Positions 17,701-25,955 of a DNA stretch of 64,000 nucleotides are shown here, piece by piece; the stretch's first letter is position 1, and each line of letters opens with the position of its first letter. The notes under the pieces were generated by a model. That model searched no databases, was not told where the DNA came from, and saw only the letters and a program-made list of their open reading frames with translations. The stretch is from an uncultured Bacteroidales bacterium (GTDB lineage: Bacteria; Bacteroidota; Bacteroidia; Bacteroidales; P3), in NCBI GenBank assembly GCA_947168665.1, contig CAMVMX010000013.1, positions 1 through 64,000 of the forward strand. The letters run 5' to 3'. The translations under genes and the position numbers were made by a program.

Positions 17701-20700
17701 AAGCCCTGGCCGTCGGCAATGGAAGTGGTGGCAGGGTAGGAGTCGAAGTTCTCGGTATAGGGCAGGCTGCTGGCCGGGATGGGCAGGCAGGCGGTGCGGA
17801 AGGCGAGAGGAAATGTGGGGTTGGAGAGGTCGCCGGAGCAGGAGGCGAAGACGATGCATTCGTATTGGGTGTTGGGCAGAAGGCCTGTGAGGGTGGCGAA
17901 GGTATCAGTGGTGGTGATGAAGAGTGCGGTGTCGGTGGCGAAGCCCGGTTGACCATAGTAGATTGTCCAGTCGGTTGCCAGGCTGTCCGCACTCCAGGTG
18001 ATGGTGGCGCTGTCGGCAGTGATATGGGCAGCGGTTATGTTCTGCGGAGTGGGGCAGGAGGAACGTCGGGTGACGGAGATGTTGTCGAGTTGGGCGTAGG
18101 CGGTGGCGCTGTCGGGAAGGAGGAAGGCAAGATAGCGTGCGGAGCCTTCATAGTCGGGGAAGGTGAGTTGGAAGCGTTCCCAAGTGGATACGGCAGAGGG
18201 CTGCACATAGGCAAGGGTGGTGAAAGTGGAGATGTCGTTGGGGTTGGACATGGCTCCAATCCTCATGCGGCCATAGTTGACAGAGGTTTTATAGAGGTCG
18301 AAGGAGAGTTCGAGGTGGTTGATGTCGGTCTCGAAAGCGGGGAGGGCGAGGTAGGAATAATAGCTGGCGGTGGCGTAGAAGTACATGCTGTTGGGTTCGG
18401 AGCTGTGTTGTGTGGTGTAGACGTATGGGTAGGCGGTGGAGTAGTTGGTGCCTTTGGTCCAGCAGGGGTTGATGGTTTGGCCACCGGCGGCAGTGGTGGT
18501 GGCGGGGTAGGAGTCGAAGTCTTCGAGATAGGGGAGACTGTCGTCGGGGATGTAGGGACAGGTAGTGGTAATGGTGAAGGTTCGGGGGTCGGACAGTTCG
18601 TCGCCGCAGTCGGAGCGGACGGATATGGTGTAGGAGGTGGCGGGGTCGAGCGAGGTGAGGGTGAGGAAGGTGTCGGTAGTGGTGGTGACGGTGACATAGT
18701 CCTCTCCGTAGTTGGTGGGGTAGTATTCGACAGAGAATCCGGAGGCGGGTTGCGCGGTGCGTGAATCGGGTGTCCAGGCGAGGGAAATGGAGTCAGGCGC
18801 CAGGGCGGTGACGACAACATCAGCGGGACGGAAACAGGTGGGTATGCGCATGAGGGTGATGTCGTCGAGGTAGATGTAGTTATAGTGGGAATTGGTGGCG
18901 GGAGCCGGACTGTAGAGTACTATGTAGCGTCCTGTACCAGTATAGGAACTGAAGGGGACTTCGATATTGTGGATGGAACTGGCGGCTTGGGGGGTGAGGT
19001 CGACGGTGTCGATGGGGGTGAAGGAGTCGATGCTGTCAAGGCCGTCGGCTATGCCCACAATAATCATGGAATGATATGTGGAGGAGGTGGTGGAGTAGCG
19101 TTTGGCCATGAACTGGAGCATGAGGCTGGAAACGGGGAGGTCGGAGGCTACGGGAGGAAGAACGGCATAGCAGTAGGTGTTGGAGGAGGAAGAGCGGTAG
19201 CCGTAGAAGTAGAGGCCTCGGTTGCCGTTGATGGCGGCGGTGGAGTACGGGTAGGGGTAGGCTGTTGTAGAGGAGGAGTATTTGGTCCAGCAGGGGCTTA
19301 TGGGGTTGGAGGAGCCGGTGCCATAGGATTCGAAGTCTTCGAAGTAGGGCAATTCGGCAAGGGTGATGGTATCGCAATTGGTGAAAAGGGTTGCGGAGTT
19401 CCAGGTAGAGGTGTCGGAACCGCAGATGGCCCGGATGTAGAAGTCGTAGCCGGCACCCATGTCCAGATTTTCGATGAAGGTGGTGGTGTCGTAGGCGGTG
19501 AGGAGGATGCCTGTGCCAGGGGTGAAGCCTTGGCGGCCGTATTCAATCTGGTATTCGTAGGCGGCGGCTTCGCTGTGCCAGGTGAGGTCGAAGGAGTGGG
19601 CCGTGGGATTCTCGGCTGCGATGTTGTCAGGACGCGGACAGGAGGGAGCGAGGTCGACGGTGATGTCGTCGAGGTAGGTGTAGGAGGCGGTGGAGGCAGT
19701 GGAGAGGAAGGCAAGGTAGCGGCCAGTGCCTGTGTAGTTGTAGAGCGGGACTTCGAAGTACTCCCAGTCGCTGGCGGAGCTGACTTGGATGGAGGTGAGT
19801 GTGTCGAAGGTGTTGATGTCGTCGGGGTCGGTCATGACACCGATGGTGAGATGGCCGTAGTTGGCGGAGGTTTTGTAGGCCCAGAAACTGAGCTGGAGTT
19901 CGGAAAGGTTGTTCTCGAAACGGGGAAGTGTGGCCCAGGAGAAGTTGGCGGAGTTGGCAGAGTTGTAGAAATAGAGGGCGTAGGAGCCGGAATGGTGCTG
20001 GGTAGTGGAGGGATAAGGGTAGTGTGAAGATTGTGTGAATTCGTGACGGTTCCAACAGGGATTTATCTCCCCGCTACTGCCGCTGGCGGTGGCATCTTCA
20101 AAGCCGTAGGTGTAGGGAAGACTGTCGGTGGGGATGGGGTAGCATGGGGTTTTGAAATTGGTGTACCATGAGGGATTGCTATAGGAAAGGTCTGGGCATT
20201 GGGACATTACGTAGCATTGATACACTGTGCCAGGGGTGAGGCCAGAGATGGTGGCAGGATTCGTGGTCACGTCGATGCTGTCGAGTGTGTCGGCGATGGT
20301 GGGTGTGCCATAGAAAATGCGCCAGACGGATGTAGTACTACTGTCAGTCCAAGAGGCGAGGACAGAGGTCTCGTCAACGGGTTGGATGGTGAGGTTGGTG
20401 GGGTCGGGACAGGAGCCCTGCTCGACAATATAGACATCGTCGATGTAGGCATAGGTGATGGATGAGGAGCGGCTCATTTTCCACGCTATGCGGCGGTTGG
20501 TGCCGCTGTAGTTGGCAAAGCTGATGGTGTAGTGCTGGTAGGTTTGGCTGAGGTCGATGGAGTCGACGACTTGGAAGGAGGCAGCCTGGGCATCGTCATT
20601 GATAACACCGATGTAGAGCCTTGCATCGTTGGTGCTGCGTTTGGCCCAGAAGGACATGCGGACGTTGGCCATGCTGTGTGTGGCGGCAACTGGGGGAAGC

Positions 20701-20984
20701 ACCATGTATTCGTTGCTGGCATAGGAGGCGGTGGTGGATAAATAGAAGTAGAGGTACTTTGTGCCGCTATGGGCGGATGAGGTGCCGCTGTTGATGTAGG
20801 GGTAGTAGTTGTAGGAGCCAGTGGCATCGTTGATGCGTGTCCACCCTTGAGGGAGAGCGGCGGATGTGCCGGTGGCATCATTCTCGAAATCATGAATGTA
20901 AGGCAGACTGAGGGTTGTTTGAGCCTGTGAGCCTGCAACGGTCATAAATAAGGTGACCAGTAGAAGGAATAATCTCTTTTGCAT
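11799..20984 (-). CDS. Giant secreted MAM-like/Fn3 repeat protein with T9SS sorting domain (3,061 aa)
   Basis: A signal peptide (residues 1-22, ending SQAQ) is followed by about nine roughly 260-residue units. Each is a MAM-like/choice-of-anchor-J sandwich plus an Fn3 module; the signature (Y/H/Q)(I/L)D(D/N)(I/V) falls near residues 185, 440, 705, 966, 1228, 1785, 2050 and 2601. A different sandwich occupies about 1331-1523, and a variant anchor domain ends near 2326. Four Fn3 modules (about 2611-2970) precede the sorting domain (about 2975-3061; IHPNPTSG, VDMNGR, LAQGAYFVRI, KLIVR), a type A T9SS signal that is normally cleaved after outer-membrane export. This suggests a very long surface or secreted fibre or adhesin; the ligand is unknown. 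It is a paralogue of the gene to its left and is separately terminated. Confidence 0.95.
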   Translation of the reverse strand: MQKRLFLLLVTLFMTVAGSQAQTTLSLPYIHDFENDATGTSAALPQGWTRINDATGSYNYYPYINSGTSSAHSGTKYLYFYLSTTASYASNEYMVLPPVAATHSMANVRMSFWAKRSTNDARLYIGVINDDAQAASFQVVDSIDLSQTYQHYTISFANYSGTNRRIAWKMSRSSSITYAYIDDVYIVEQGSCPDPTNLTIQPVDETSVLASWTDSSTTSVWRIFYGTPTIADTLDSIDVTTNPATISGLTPGTVYQCYVMSQCPDLSYSNPSWYTNFKTPCYPIPTDSLPYTYGFEDATASGSSGEINPCWNRHEFTQSSHYPYPSTTQHHSGSYALYFYNSANSANFSWATLPRFENNLSELQLSFWAYKTSANYGHLTIGVMTDPDDINTFDTLTSIQVSSASDWEYFEVPLYNYTGTGRYLAFLSTASTASYTYLDDITVDLAPSCPRPDNIAAENPTAHSFDLTWHSEAAAYEYQIEYGRQGFTPGTGILLTAYDTTTFIENLDMGAGYDFYIRAICGSDTSTWNSATLFTNCDTITLAELPYFEDFESYGTGSSNPISPCWTKYSSSTTAYPYPYSTAAINGNRGLYFYGYRSSSSNTYCYAVLPPVASDLPVSSLMLQFMAKRYSTTSSTYHSMIIVGIADGLDSIDSFTPIDTVDLTPQAASSIHNIEVPFSSYTGTGRYIVLYSPAPATNSHYNYIYLDDITLMRIPTCFRPADVVVTALAPDSISLAWTPDSRTAQPASGFSVEYYPTNYGEDYVTVTTTTDTFLTLTSLDPATSYTISVRSDCGDELSDPRTFTITTTCPYIPDDSLPYLEDFDSYPATTTAAGGQTINPCWTKGTNYSTAYPYVYTTQHSSEPNSMYFYATASYYSYLALPAFETDINHLELSFDLYKTSVNYGRMRIGAMSNPNDISTFTTLAYVQPSAVSTWERFQLTFPDYEGSARYLAFLLPDSATAYAQLDNISVTRRSSCPTPQNITAAHITADSATITWSADSLATDWTIYYGQPGFATDTALFITTTDTFATLTGLLPNTQYECIVFASCSGDLSNPTFPLAFRTACLPIPASSLPYTENFDSYPATTSIADGQGLDPCWTKGTNSSSAYPYLYSSNSVSAPNSLRFYSTSTYYSYAALPLFETDIHSLMVNFDIVRHSTSYTSKLAVGVMTNPYDITTFTPIATCYPGNLSAGDSASFEVMFDSYHGTSGYIAFLAPNDSTNYSHLDNVRVSLIPDCRRSSNLLASNVTHNSADLTWHNSSLSPSSFVIAYGTSPNFNPATATQTVTVYDTAATLTGLADYTTYYWAVRALCSADSGAWSSVASFSTLLDCGPNSINIIDTIGHGTSSTTTYTMYPSTSYPTAYSRNIFTVEELAAMGIYTNNTINSISLHCGSTGGTVNDVRIYAAETDLEAFSSTPANDTLNRANMTLLYSGNIVCSAGQWVEIPFDTAFHYSGTRNLMLLLARQSTSSAGVTFYYSSTSPDYRSCYGYRTSASTANNTATRTYSRTNMIFNICSEIPSCEWPTDIALTSLTNTSAAFAWQGTGVRYETAIGPSGFNPDTIASLAGLHQFTDSTHINLTALNSNTEYDFYIRSYCSSGDTSDWSIPLTFRTPCNPAPLPFTENFESYSSGSANPLNSCWRKGTNSTTAYPYPYSTNAINGNISLYFYAYRSSTTNYYSYAALPLMAARADSLQITFNMRRYSSTSNNYTSRIVVGLMTDPSDIATFTPVDTIDMHDDEPLSIRGIEVPFAGFPNSGQYIALYNETPELYAGSTTTYSYVYIDDITVDYIPSCPSPLNVTVADTNVTTTTALVSWTNRAASVGYEIEYGPEGFTPGSGTSTTSTTTSATLTGLTPGTHYDVYVRAICGGADTGNWSFPANFTTHCVPIDVLPVTFDFENLQTGTTAPLPVCWNHINNGTTNGYYPYPYSSTTYAHSGTNVLYWYMSTTTGTYGDYALAVLPEVDTLVYPANTLEISFWGRGSSSTTDNSIILGMMTDPTDQTSFVPVQTITMDATVRFYQVSFAGYTGHGSYPAFRKNRGTTSGYAYIDDVTIAQLSPCPRPYNLQSISSTATTATLTWSDTIGSTQWQVVYQPVGSTTVYYENVLSDTATLTGLTPSTVYTFRVKAYCPTSTSLSDVSLEEGIFSTAQIPDTVPVLYDFEDAAQWTAWQTTSNTSVGWYRGTAPYTDGHHGIYISADGGSTIGTDMQSIVNACAYRDIDFGPDPRSCNVTFRINVGGSQAGNYDGVALILADPSVLVQSSDTRLTTPWGHVNDVFLNLTRRTSGWQTVTVPLDNVSGVQRLVFYWFNQSTGAADFVGQAPAIDSIHVYDQPCARPYDLSVTSVTENSADITWAGPASGTTYIVAYRQADAAATTNRYDTVLTNHTTLYGLNSNTEYHFWVRRICDADHRSDYSNGLLFQTVCGYMSAYDTIREGFEGFTAVAYNSEGTLPPCWQGYTNGTNTVYTPHVVGSGTYWYTLEGSGSVVLTSGSGAAYGNTKILRLPMTAEPINTLTLSYWMCTEGSSQGTLSVGYMTGDNYETDFVSVRDIAASSATQHSGSGLQTGRGIFDTVTFDSVPATARYLAFKWYHNATFYSCCLDNIQVTSSVSCPAPTIVSVAHNYESINLAWASAADTFDVAITPGSWNASVTPLATTTAHSYAFTGLTPSTLYTVGVRQHCPGGTASIWATAVVTTDSLGCITPTGFAVSAITHNNAQFDWSPLGSETNWNVHIWNSSNLDSIYLASTHPVTLGGLMPGVTYSASLQPLCGNSLIPGDWGDTITFTTATCPDVTGLSVSEVTASSVTLSWTADPAAISWIIEYGYIGFNQGTGTTANSSNPSITLNGLECETDYDFYVRAVCGTDWNSESWANVQATTQECSHPCEAPYGIVTTVTGNSVAVSWTPATGNTSYEVEYGTAGFVHGTGTLISAAEPNTTINGLNYNTDYDLYVRAICGSDNYSSWSPVSTFTTQPLGIGSAATASCAIHPNPTSGSTTISVSGVDGRVKIEVVDMNGRAVATETLQCSADCSKTIDVDRLAQGAYFVRITATDLNIVRKLIVR

Positions 20985-21022
20985 AATATGTAATGGTTTT
21001 TTATAAGCAAAAAATATGACTG

Positions 21023-21030
21023 CAAAAATA
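21023..21030 (-). promoter_or_regulatory. Possible -7 box for the 3,061-aa giant gene
   Basis: The minus strand reads TATTTTTG, an exact TAnnTTTG match, 38 nt before the ATG at 20984. I see no TTG at the expected -33 distance, so this is a partial promoter match. Confidence 0.45.
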
Positions 21031-21160
21031 GGTATTTTATATGGATTAATGAGTTTGTGAACGGGATTTAACTATTTTTTAGCATTTTGGAACATGAAAA
21101 GCATTCAAGTTTCGGAAATTATGATGGGCGGTAGCATGGAATGTTTCGGTTTTGCACATA

Positions 21161-21197
21161 AAAAAAACGCCCATGACTTTTGGGGTTATGGGCGTTT
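21161..21197 (-). terminator. Intrinsic terminator after the aminotransferase
   Basis: Arms AACGCCCAT (21166-21174) and ATGGGCGTT (21188-21196) pair perfectly around a 13-nt loop. On the minus strand the stem runs into a T-tract of about seven. It lies about 22 nt after the stop of the aminotransferase gene. Confidence 0.8.
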
Positions 21198-21218
21198 GGG
21201 AATGAACAACGGTGGGTG

Positions 21219-22418
21219 TTATCGTGTGCGGCCGGGGTATACTTTGAGAGCCTCGGCGAGGCATTTGATGGCGGCTTTGAGGTCTTCGATGCAGAGGCAG
21301 TAGGTGATGCGCACCTGATGGCGTCCGTTTTCGGGATCGGCATAGAAACCGGTGGCAGGGGCGAGCATGACGGTGGAGCCGTTGTACTGGAAGTCGGTGA
21401 GGAGCCACTGGCAGAAGTGGTCGCTGTCGTCGATGGGGAGTTCGCAGACGGTGTAGAAAGCACCTTTGGGCATGGGGCAGAAGCAGCCGGGAATGGCGTT
21501 GATGCCTTCGACGACCACGTTGCGGCGGGCGACATATTCAGCCTCGACGGCATCGAAATATTCCTTTGGGGTATCGATGGCGGCTTCGGCGAAAATCTGG
21601 CCGAAGGTGGGCGGAGAGAGTCGGGCTTGCGCAAGGCGCATGAGGTAGGAGAATACTTCGCTGTTGCGGGTGATGACGCATCCCACGCGGGCTCCGCAGG
21701 CGCTGTAGCGCTTGGATACGGAGTCGAAAAGGACAACGTTGTTCTCGCATCCGGGCAGGTTGAGCACACTGAAATGCTCGGCCCCGTCGTAGCAGAACTC
21801 GCGGTACACCTCGTCGGCAAAAAGGAAGAGGTCGTATTTCTTCACGAGTGCTCCCACGGCGTAGAGGTCTTCTTTGGAATAGAGGTAGCCGGTGGGATTG
21901 TTGGGGTTGCAAATCATGATGGCGCGGGTGCGCGGAGTGATGGCTTTCTCAAACTCTTCGACATGGGGCAGTGCAAAGCCGCTGCGGATGTCGCTGGGAA
22001 TGGTGACAATCTTGGCATCGCAGAGTTTGGCAAAGGTGTTGTAGTTAGTGTAGTAGGGTTCGGGGATGATGATTTCGTCGCCGGGGTTGAGGCAGACGGT
22101 GAAGGCCATTTGGAGAGCCTCGCTGCCACCGGTGGTGACGAGGATGCGCTCAGGGGTGATGTCGATGCCGTTGCGTTTATAGTATTCGCAGAGCTTTTGA
22201 CGATAGCTCATGATACCGGCGCTGGGGCTGTATTCGAGCACTTTGATTTTTGTTTCGGACAGGGCTTTGAGGGCGCCCTGGGGGGTCTCGATGTCGGGTT
22301 GGCCGATGTTGAGGTGGTAGACGTGAATGCCGTGGGCTTTGGTTGCATCGGCAAATGGCACCAGCTTGCGGATGGCCGACTGGGGCAGTTCGAGTCCTTT
22401 TTGGGAAATGGAGGGCAT
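21219..22418 (-). CDS. Class I/II PLP-dependent aminotransferase (aspartate aminotransferase-like)
   Basis: This 399-aa fold-type I enzyme is expected to transfer an amino group between an amino acid and a 2-oxo acid in the cytoplasm. Visible family features are NPNNPTG (171-177), ADEVYRE (201-207) and SVSKR with the probable PLP lysine K236. The length fits bacterial aspartate aminotransferases of the AspC/PatA type. The substrate cannot be fixed from sequence. It is followed by its own terminator and preceded by a repeat-containing gap, so it may be transcribed alone or from the DUF1573 gene upstream. Confidence 0.9.
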   Translation of the reverse strand: MPSISQKGLELPQSAIRKLVPFADATKAHGIHVYHLNIGQPDIETPQGALKALSETKIKVLEYSPSAGIMSYRQKLCEYYKRNGIDITPERILVTTGGSEALQMAFTVCLNPGDEIIIPEPYYTNYNTFAKLCDAKIVTIPSDIRSGFALPHVEEFEKAITPRTRAIMICNPNNPTGYLYSKEDLYAVGALVKKYDLFLFADEVYREFCYDGAEHFSVLNLPGCENNVVLFDSVSKRYSACGARVGCVITRNSEVFSYLMRLAQARLSPPTFGQIFAEAAIDTPKEYFDAVEAEYVARRNVVVEGINAIPGCFCPMPKGAFYTVCELPIDDSDHFCQWLLTDFQYNGSTVMLAPATGFYADPENGRHQVRITYCLCIEDLKAAIKCLAEALKVYPGRTR

Positions 22419-22463
22419 GGCTTTTGGAATGTGTTAATGTGATTATACGTATATGTGTTAATA

Positions 22464-22525
22464 CATTAATGTGTTAATGCGTTAGTTTTTTACATTTAGA
22501 CTGCTAACACATTAACACATTAACG
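22464..22525. repeat. 22-nt near-perfect inverted repeat between aminotransferase and DUF1573 genes
   Basis: Arms 22464-22485 and 22504-22525 are inverted complements at 20 of 22 positions and are built from (A)CATTAA units. One mismatch becomes G-U on the minus-strand RNA. It may be a weak terminator of the DUF1573 gene; no clear U-tract follows. Confidence 0.55.
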
Positions 22526-22540
22526 CAATGACACTGGCTA

Positions 22541-22957
22541 TTAATTCTTGTCTTGAACGACGTTGCCTTTGATTTTCACTACTACGCGGGCTTCATTGAC
22601 GGCGTTGGAAGTGATGGTGACGGTCTTGGTGAATCCGCCGGTGTTGTTGGTATTGTAGCGGACGCCAATCTCGCCGGTTTTGCCGGGCATGACGGGTTTC
22701 TGGGTCCATTTGGGGGTAGTGCAGCCGCAGCTGGCGCGGACGCTGCTGAGAATGAGGGGCTCGTCGCCGGTGTTGGTGAAGGTGAAGACGCAATTGCCGT
22801 CGCCACCTTTCTGGATGGTGCCGTAGTTGTGTTCACGTTCTGCGAAGACAATCTTGGGGCCGTGTTCTGGCTCGGTGGTTGCTTTCTTTTGTTCTTGTGC
22901 ATTTGCTGCGCCTATCGACATGATGGCGATGAGGCATGCTAAAAACATTTTCTTCAT
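22541..22957 (-). CDS. DUF1573 domain secreted protein
   Basis: This 138-aa protein has a signal peptide (MKKMFLACLIAIMSIGAANA). A single Ig-like DUF1573 domain follows, with the typical pattern of a 'YGTI' strand, 'FTFTNTGDEPL' and 'ASCGCTTP', then a PG.TG.I.V.Y..... G.F.KT strand set. DUF1573 proteins are abundant in Bacteroidetes and probably lie in the periplasm or at the envelope; their molecular role is not known. It stands alone between a CapD-like gene (178-nt gap) and an aminotransferase. Confidence 0.9.
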   Translation of the reverse strand: MKKMFLACLIAIMSIGAANAQEQKKATTEPEHGPKIVFAEREHNYGTIQKGGDGNCVFTFTNTGDEPLILSSVRASCGCTTPKWTQKPVMPGKTGEIGVRYNTNNTGGFTKTVTITSNAVNEARVVVKIKGNVVQDKN

Positions 22958-23134
22958 ATTGTCAAGTTTTATGTTTGTTTTTGCTCTTTAGTATCCGTTG
23001 CACACGGTTTATTGCTCCCTGCCGCGAAGCCTGTGGATTTAATTTGCCTGCACTAACTGGGTTTCGTTCTTTTTATTGTGCGGGGTCTGTTAATAATCAA
23101 TAAAAGTTGCCGGCGGAGCCGATGCGTCGGCTGC

Positions 23135-25069
23135 TTACTTCCCGGCTTTGTCAAGTTGGGCAAAGATGCTGTTTTGGCTGATGAATTCGGGCACAATCTC
23201 TTTCATCTTGGCCACCAGTTTCATCTCGTCGAAAGTGGGCATAAGCTGGTGCAGTTGCTCGTAGAGGTTGTCAATGTCGGTGGAGGCGTAACGGCGAACC
23301 TGGGCTCGCAGTATCTTGGGATGATAGGTGGGGAGAGTGTTCTCCTTCGTGGCCAGGAGCTCTTCGTAGAGCTTCTCGCCAGGACGAAGGCCGATCTCCT
23401 TGATTTGAATATTCTTCAGTCCGGAGAGCTGTATCATTTTGCTCGCAAGGTCGTAAATCTTCACGGGTGCACCCATGTCGAAGACGAATATGTCGCCACC
23501 GCCACCCATGGCTCCCGCCTCGAGCACAAGGTTGCACGCCTCGGGGATGGTCATGAAGTAGCGTACGATGTCGCGGTGGGTGACGGTGAGTGGCCCGCCT
23601 GCGGCCAACTGCTTTTTGAACAGGGGGATGACACTTCCGTTGGAGCCCAGCACATTGCCAAAACGGGTGGTGACAAAATGGGTGCTGTTGGACGAGCGGC
23701 TCTGGATATATATCTCGGCCATGCGTTTGGTGGCTCCCATCACGTTGGTGGGGTTGACGGCCTTGTCGGTGGAAATCATGACGAATTTCTCGGCATTGTA
23801 CTGCATGGCAAGGTCGGCGATATTCTTGGTGCCGAACACGTTGACAAGGAGGGCTTCGTAGGGGTTTTCCTCCATGAAGGGGACGTGCTTGTAGGCAGCA
23901 GCGTGGTAGATGATTTGCGGCTTGTGGGTTTTGAACACCTGCTCCATGCGTGCCTTGTCCTTGATGTTGGCTATTACGAAGACCATGCTGTCGACGGCTT
24001 TGTTGTAGGGCTCCGTATTGCGCAGCTCGAACTGAAGGTCGTACATGGGCGACTCGGCTTGGTCCACCATGATAATCTTGGCGGGATGGTACTGGGTGAG
24101 CTGACGGCATATCTCGCTGCCGATAGACCCGGCTGCTCCCGTCACCATCACCACCTTGTCATATACCTGACGGACAATGTTGACATTGTCCAGCTTGATG
24201 CTTTCGCGTTCCAGCAGATCCTCGATTTTGATGTCCTGGATTTGGTTGGCCGTGAACGAGTCGTTGATCCACTTGCTGATATGCGGAACCGACTTGACCT
24301 GTAGGCCAAGATCCAAAGCCTGATTGGTGATTTCCTGTTTATAACTTATCGGGATGGAAGGGATGGCGATGAGGAGGATAGAAACATTGTTCTTCTTGAT
24401 GAAATCGGGGTTTAGCACATTGCCGCGCTGCATGATGTGGACGCCGTTGAGGGCAGCGTCTTTCTTCTGCCGGGCATCATCGATATAGGCCACAATGCGG
24501 TAGTTGTGGTTGGGGTCCTGTGTGAGCGCGTTGTAGGCTATCGTGCCCGCACTGCCGGCCCCATAGATAGCGATGTTGACTGTGGGCCGTTGCCGGCGGA
24601 TATAATCATTGTAAATGTTTTGGAGAATGAGTCGCGTGCTGATCATGAACACAATTTGCATTGCAAAGGTCATGAGTATTTCGCTATAGGCCGGGGTGAA
24701 GCGGTTGGTGACGATGGATATGTTGTTGTTGATTAGATTGAAGGCAATCAGCACCCCCGTGGCAGCCAGATTGGATATGACCACTTTATAAATGTCGAAC
24801 ATGCCGGAGTGGCGGATGAGACTCCGGTGGGTTCCAATCAGAAGGTAGAAAACCACTGCAAGCACCCCAAAAGCACACATCTTGACAATGAGTGACGGCC
24901 AGTCGATATACCCCGCCGTCCGCAGCCGGAAAAGGTCGGTGATGGCAAAGGCCACAACGAGGGTGAACAGGTCAATGATTAATATCGTCCAGCGCGAGGC
25001 GGGGTTCCGCCGGTATCGTCTTATAAAATTAATTATGATTAATTTTATGCGGTTTCTTGTTTTGTCCAT
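23135..25069 (-). CDS. CapD/WbpM/FlaA1-type UDP-N-acetylglucosamine 4,6-dehydratase, membrane-bound
   Basis: This 644-aa protein follows the WbpM/CapD layout. An N-terminal part (about 1-150) has four or five hydrophobic segments, a first Rossmann-like region contains YGAGSAG, and a C-terminal SDR domain has GAAGSIGSE near 311 and the STDKAVNPTNVMGATK signature near 433. The family removes water from UDP-GlcNAc at C4/C6, giving the 4-keto-6-deoxy precursor of QuiNAc, FucNAc or related sugars of capsule and O-antigen. The SDR catalytic tyrosine is replaced by methionine in this class, as the NVMGATK motif shows. A promoter-like sequence lies about 125 nt upstream. The exact sugar is not determinable. 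Confidence 0.92.
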   Translation of the reverse strand: MDKTRNRIKLIIINFIRRYRRNPASRWTILIIDLFTLVVAFAITDLFRLRTAGYIDWPSLIVKMCAFGVLAVVFYLLIGTHRSLIRHSGMFDIYKVVISNLAATGVLIAFNLINNNISIVTNRFTPAYSEILMTFAMQIVFMISTRLILQNIYNDYIRRQRPTVNIAIYGAGSAGTIAYNALTQDPNHNYRIVAYIDDARQKKDAALNGVHIMQRGNVLNPDFIKKNNVSILLIAIPSIPISYKQEITNQALDLGLQVKSVPHISKWINDSFTANQIQDIKIEDLLERESIKLDNVNIVRQVYDKVVMVTGAAGSIGSEICRQLTQYHPAKIIMVDQAESPMYDLQFELRNTEPYNKAVDSMVFVIANIKDKARMEQVFKTHKPQIIYHAAAYKHVPFMEENPYEALLVNVFGTKNIADLAMQYNAEKFVMISTDKAVNPTNVMGATKRMAEIYIQSRSSNSTHFVTTRFGNVLGSNGSVIPLFKKQLAAGGPLTVTHRDIVRYFMTIPEACNLVLEAGAMGGGGDIFVFDMGAPVKIYDLASKMIQLSGLKNIQIKEIGLRPGEKLYEELLATKENTLPTYHPKILRAQVRRYASTDIDNLYEQLHQLMPTFDEMKLVAKMKEIVPEFISQNSIFAQLDKAGK

Positions 25070-25194
25070 TTCTGCTTCTTGTTTTAGTTGAGTTGTTATA
25101 CATGTTTTCCAAAGGTCGGCAGCCGAGACTTTCCGCAGTGATATGCGGCCACGTCAGACCTCGTTGTGCCGTACCTTCCGATGAAATCAAGATG

Positions 25195-25223
25195 CAAAAA
25201 TACAACTTTTTTTTCAAATGCAA
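25195..25223 (-). promoter_or_regulatory. Promoter of the CapD-like gene
   Basis: On the minus strand TTG (25223-25221) is followed after 18 nt by TATTTTTG (25202-25195). The leader is about 120 nt and contains a small hairpin CCGCA/TGCGG near 25133-25150. Confidence 0.6.
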
Positions 25224-25347
25224 CAAAAATATTTGATTCATGGAGTGGTTACGCCGTATTGTACAGCCTATAATGACAACACCGCCACACTGGCAAAACA
25301 AAGTGTGGCGGTGTCCGGGAACCGGGCAAACAATCCGTTTCAGATGG

Positions 25348-25947
25348 TCAGAGCAGCTCCGCTCTGAGGCTCGCGGCGTTGGTGAACACTATCCCGTCTA
25401 TGCCCAGCCGCTTGGCGGCTTCCACATTGTCGGGATTGTCGTCGATAAACGTGGTCTCGTCTGCCCTGATGCCGAAGCGGTCAAGGGCCAGACGGAAGAT
25501 AGCGGGGTCAGGCTTCACCAACTTCACATCGCCCGAAACTACATAATTGTCAATCATCTGTAGTATTTCGAATTTCTTCCGTGCCAGGGGGAACGTTTCC
25601 ATGGACCAGTTGGTGAGTCCGAAAATTCGGTACCGGGGGTCGGCTTTGAGTTGCTGTAGCAATTCCCTCATTCCGGGCATTTCGCCCGGAAGGGTATCTT
25701 CCCAGTCCGTGATGAACATTTCCAACGGTGCCGCATAGTCGGGAAACAACGCTTTCTGGCTGTTGATGCACTGCTGCTGGTTCTCGCCGGCGTCGATGCG
25801 GTTGCGCAGCTCAGGATTGCACACATGGCGCCAGAAATACCAATACTGGGCCTCGTCGCCGCCGAAATAGGGCAGATACACCCGTTGCGGCTCCCATCTC
25901 ACCAGCACATTGCCGAAGTCGAAAATCAAATTGTGTCGAGTCTGCAT
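25348..25947 (-). CDS. HAD-superfamily (subclass IA, YihX-like) hydrolase
   Basis: This 199-aa predicted cytoplasmic phosphatase has motif I FDFGNVLV with nucleophile D10. The D.GN form is typical of the YihX-like group rather than DxDxT. Motif II is GLTNWS, the motif III lysine lies in KLVKPDP, and motif IV is FIDDNPDN. The family dephosphorylates small phosphorylated metabolites; YihX acts on alpha-glucose-1-phosphate. The gene starts 8 nt downstream of the rfbB stop, so the two are almost certainly co-transcribed. A role in sugar-nucleotide metabolism is therefore possible but inferred only. Confidence 0.88.
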   Translation of the reverse strand: MQTRHNLIFDFGNVLVRWEPQRVYLPYFGGDEAQYWYFWRHVCNPELRNRIDAGENQQQCINSQKALFPDYAAPLEMFITDWEDTLPGEMPGMRELLQQLKADPRYRIFGLTNWSMETFPLARKKFEILQMIDNYVVSGDVKLVKPDPAIFRLALDRFGIRADETTFIDDNPDNVEAAKRLGIDGIVFTNAASLRAELL

Positions 25948-25955
25948 AGGCGGGC

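Noticed and set aside
1..20984. CRISPR-like regular spacing in the giant genes
   Set aside because: The repeats are long, degenerate, in-frame protein modules of roughly 780-801 nt, not short identical repeats with unique spacers.
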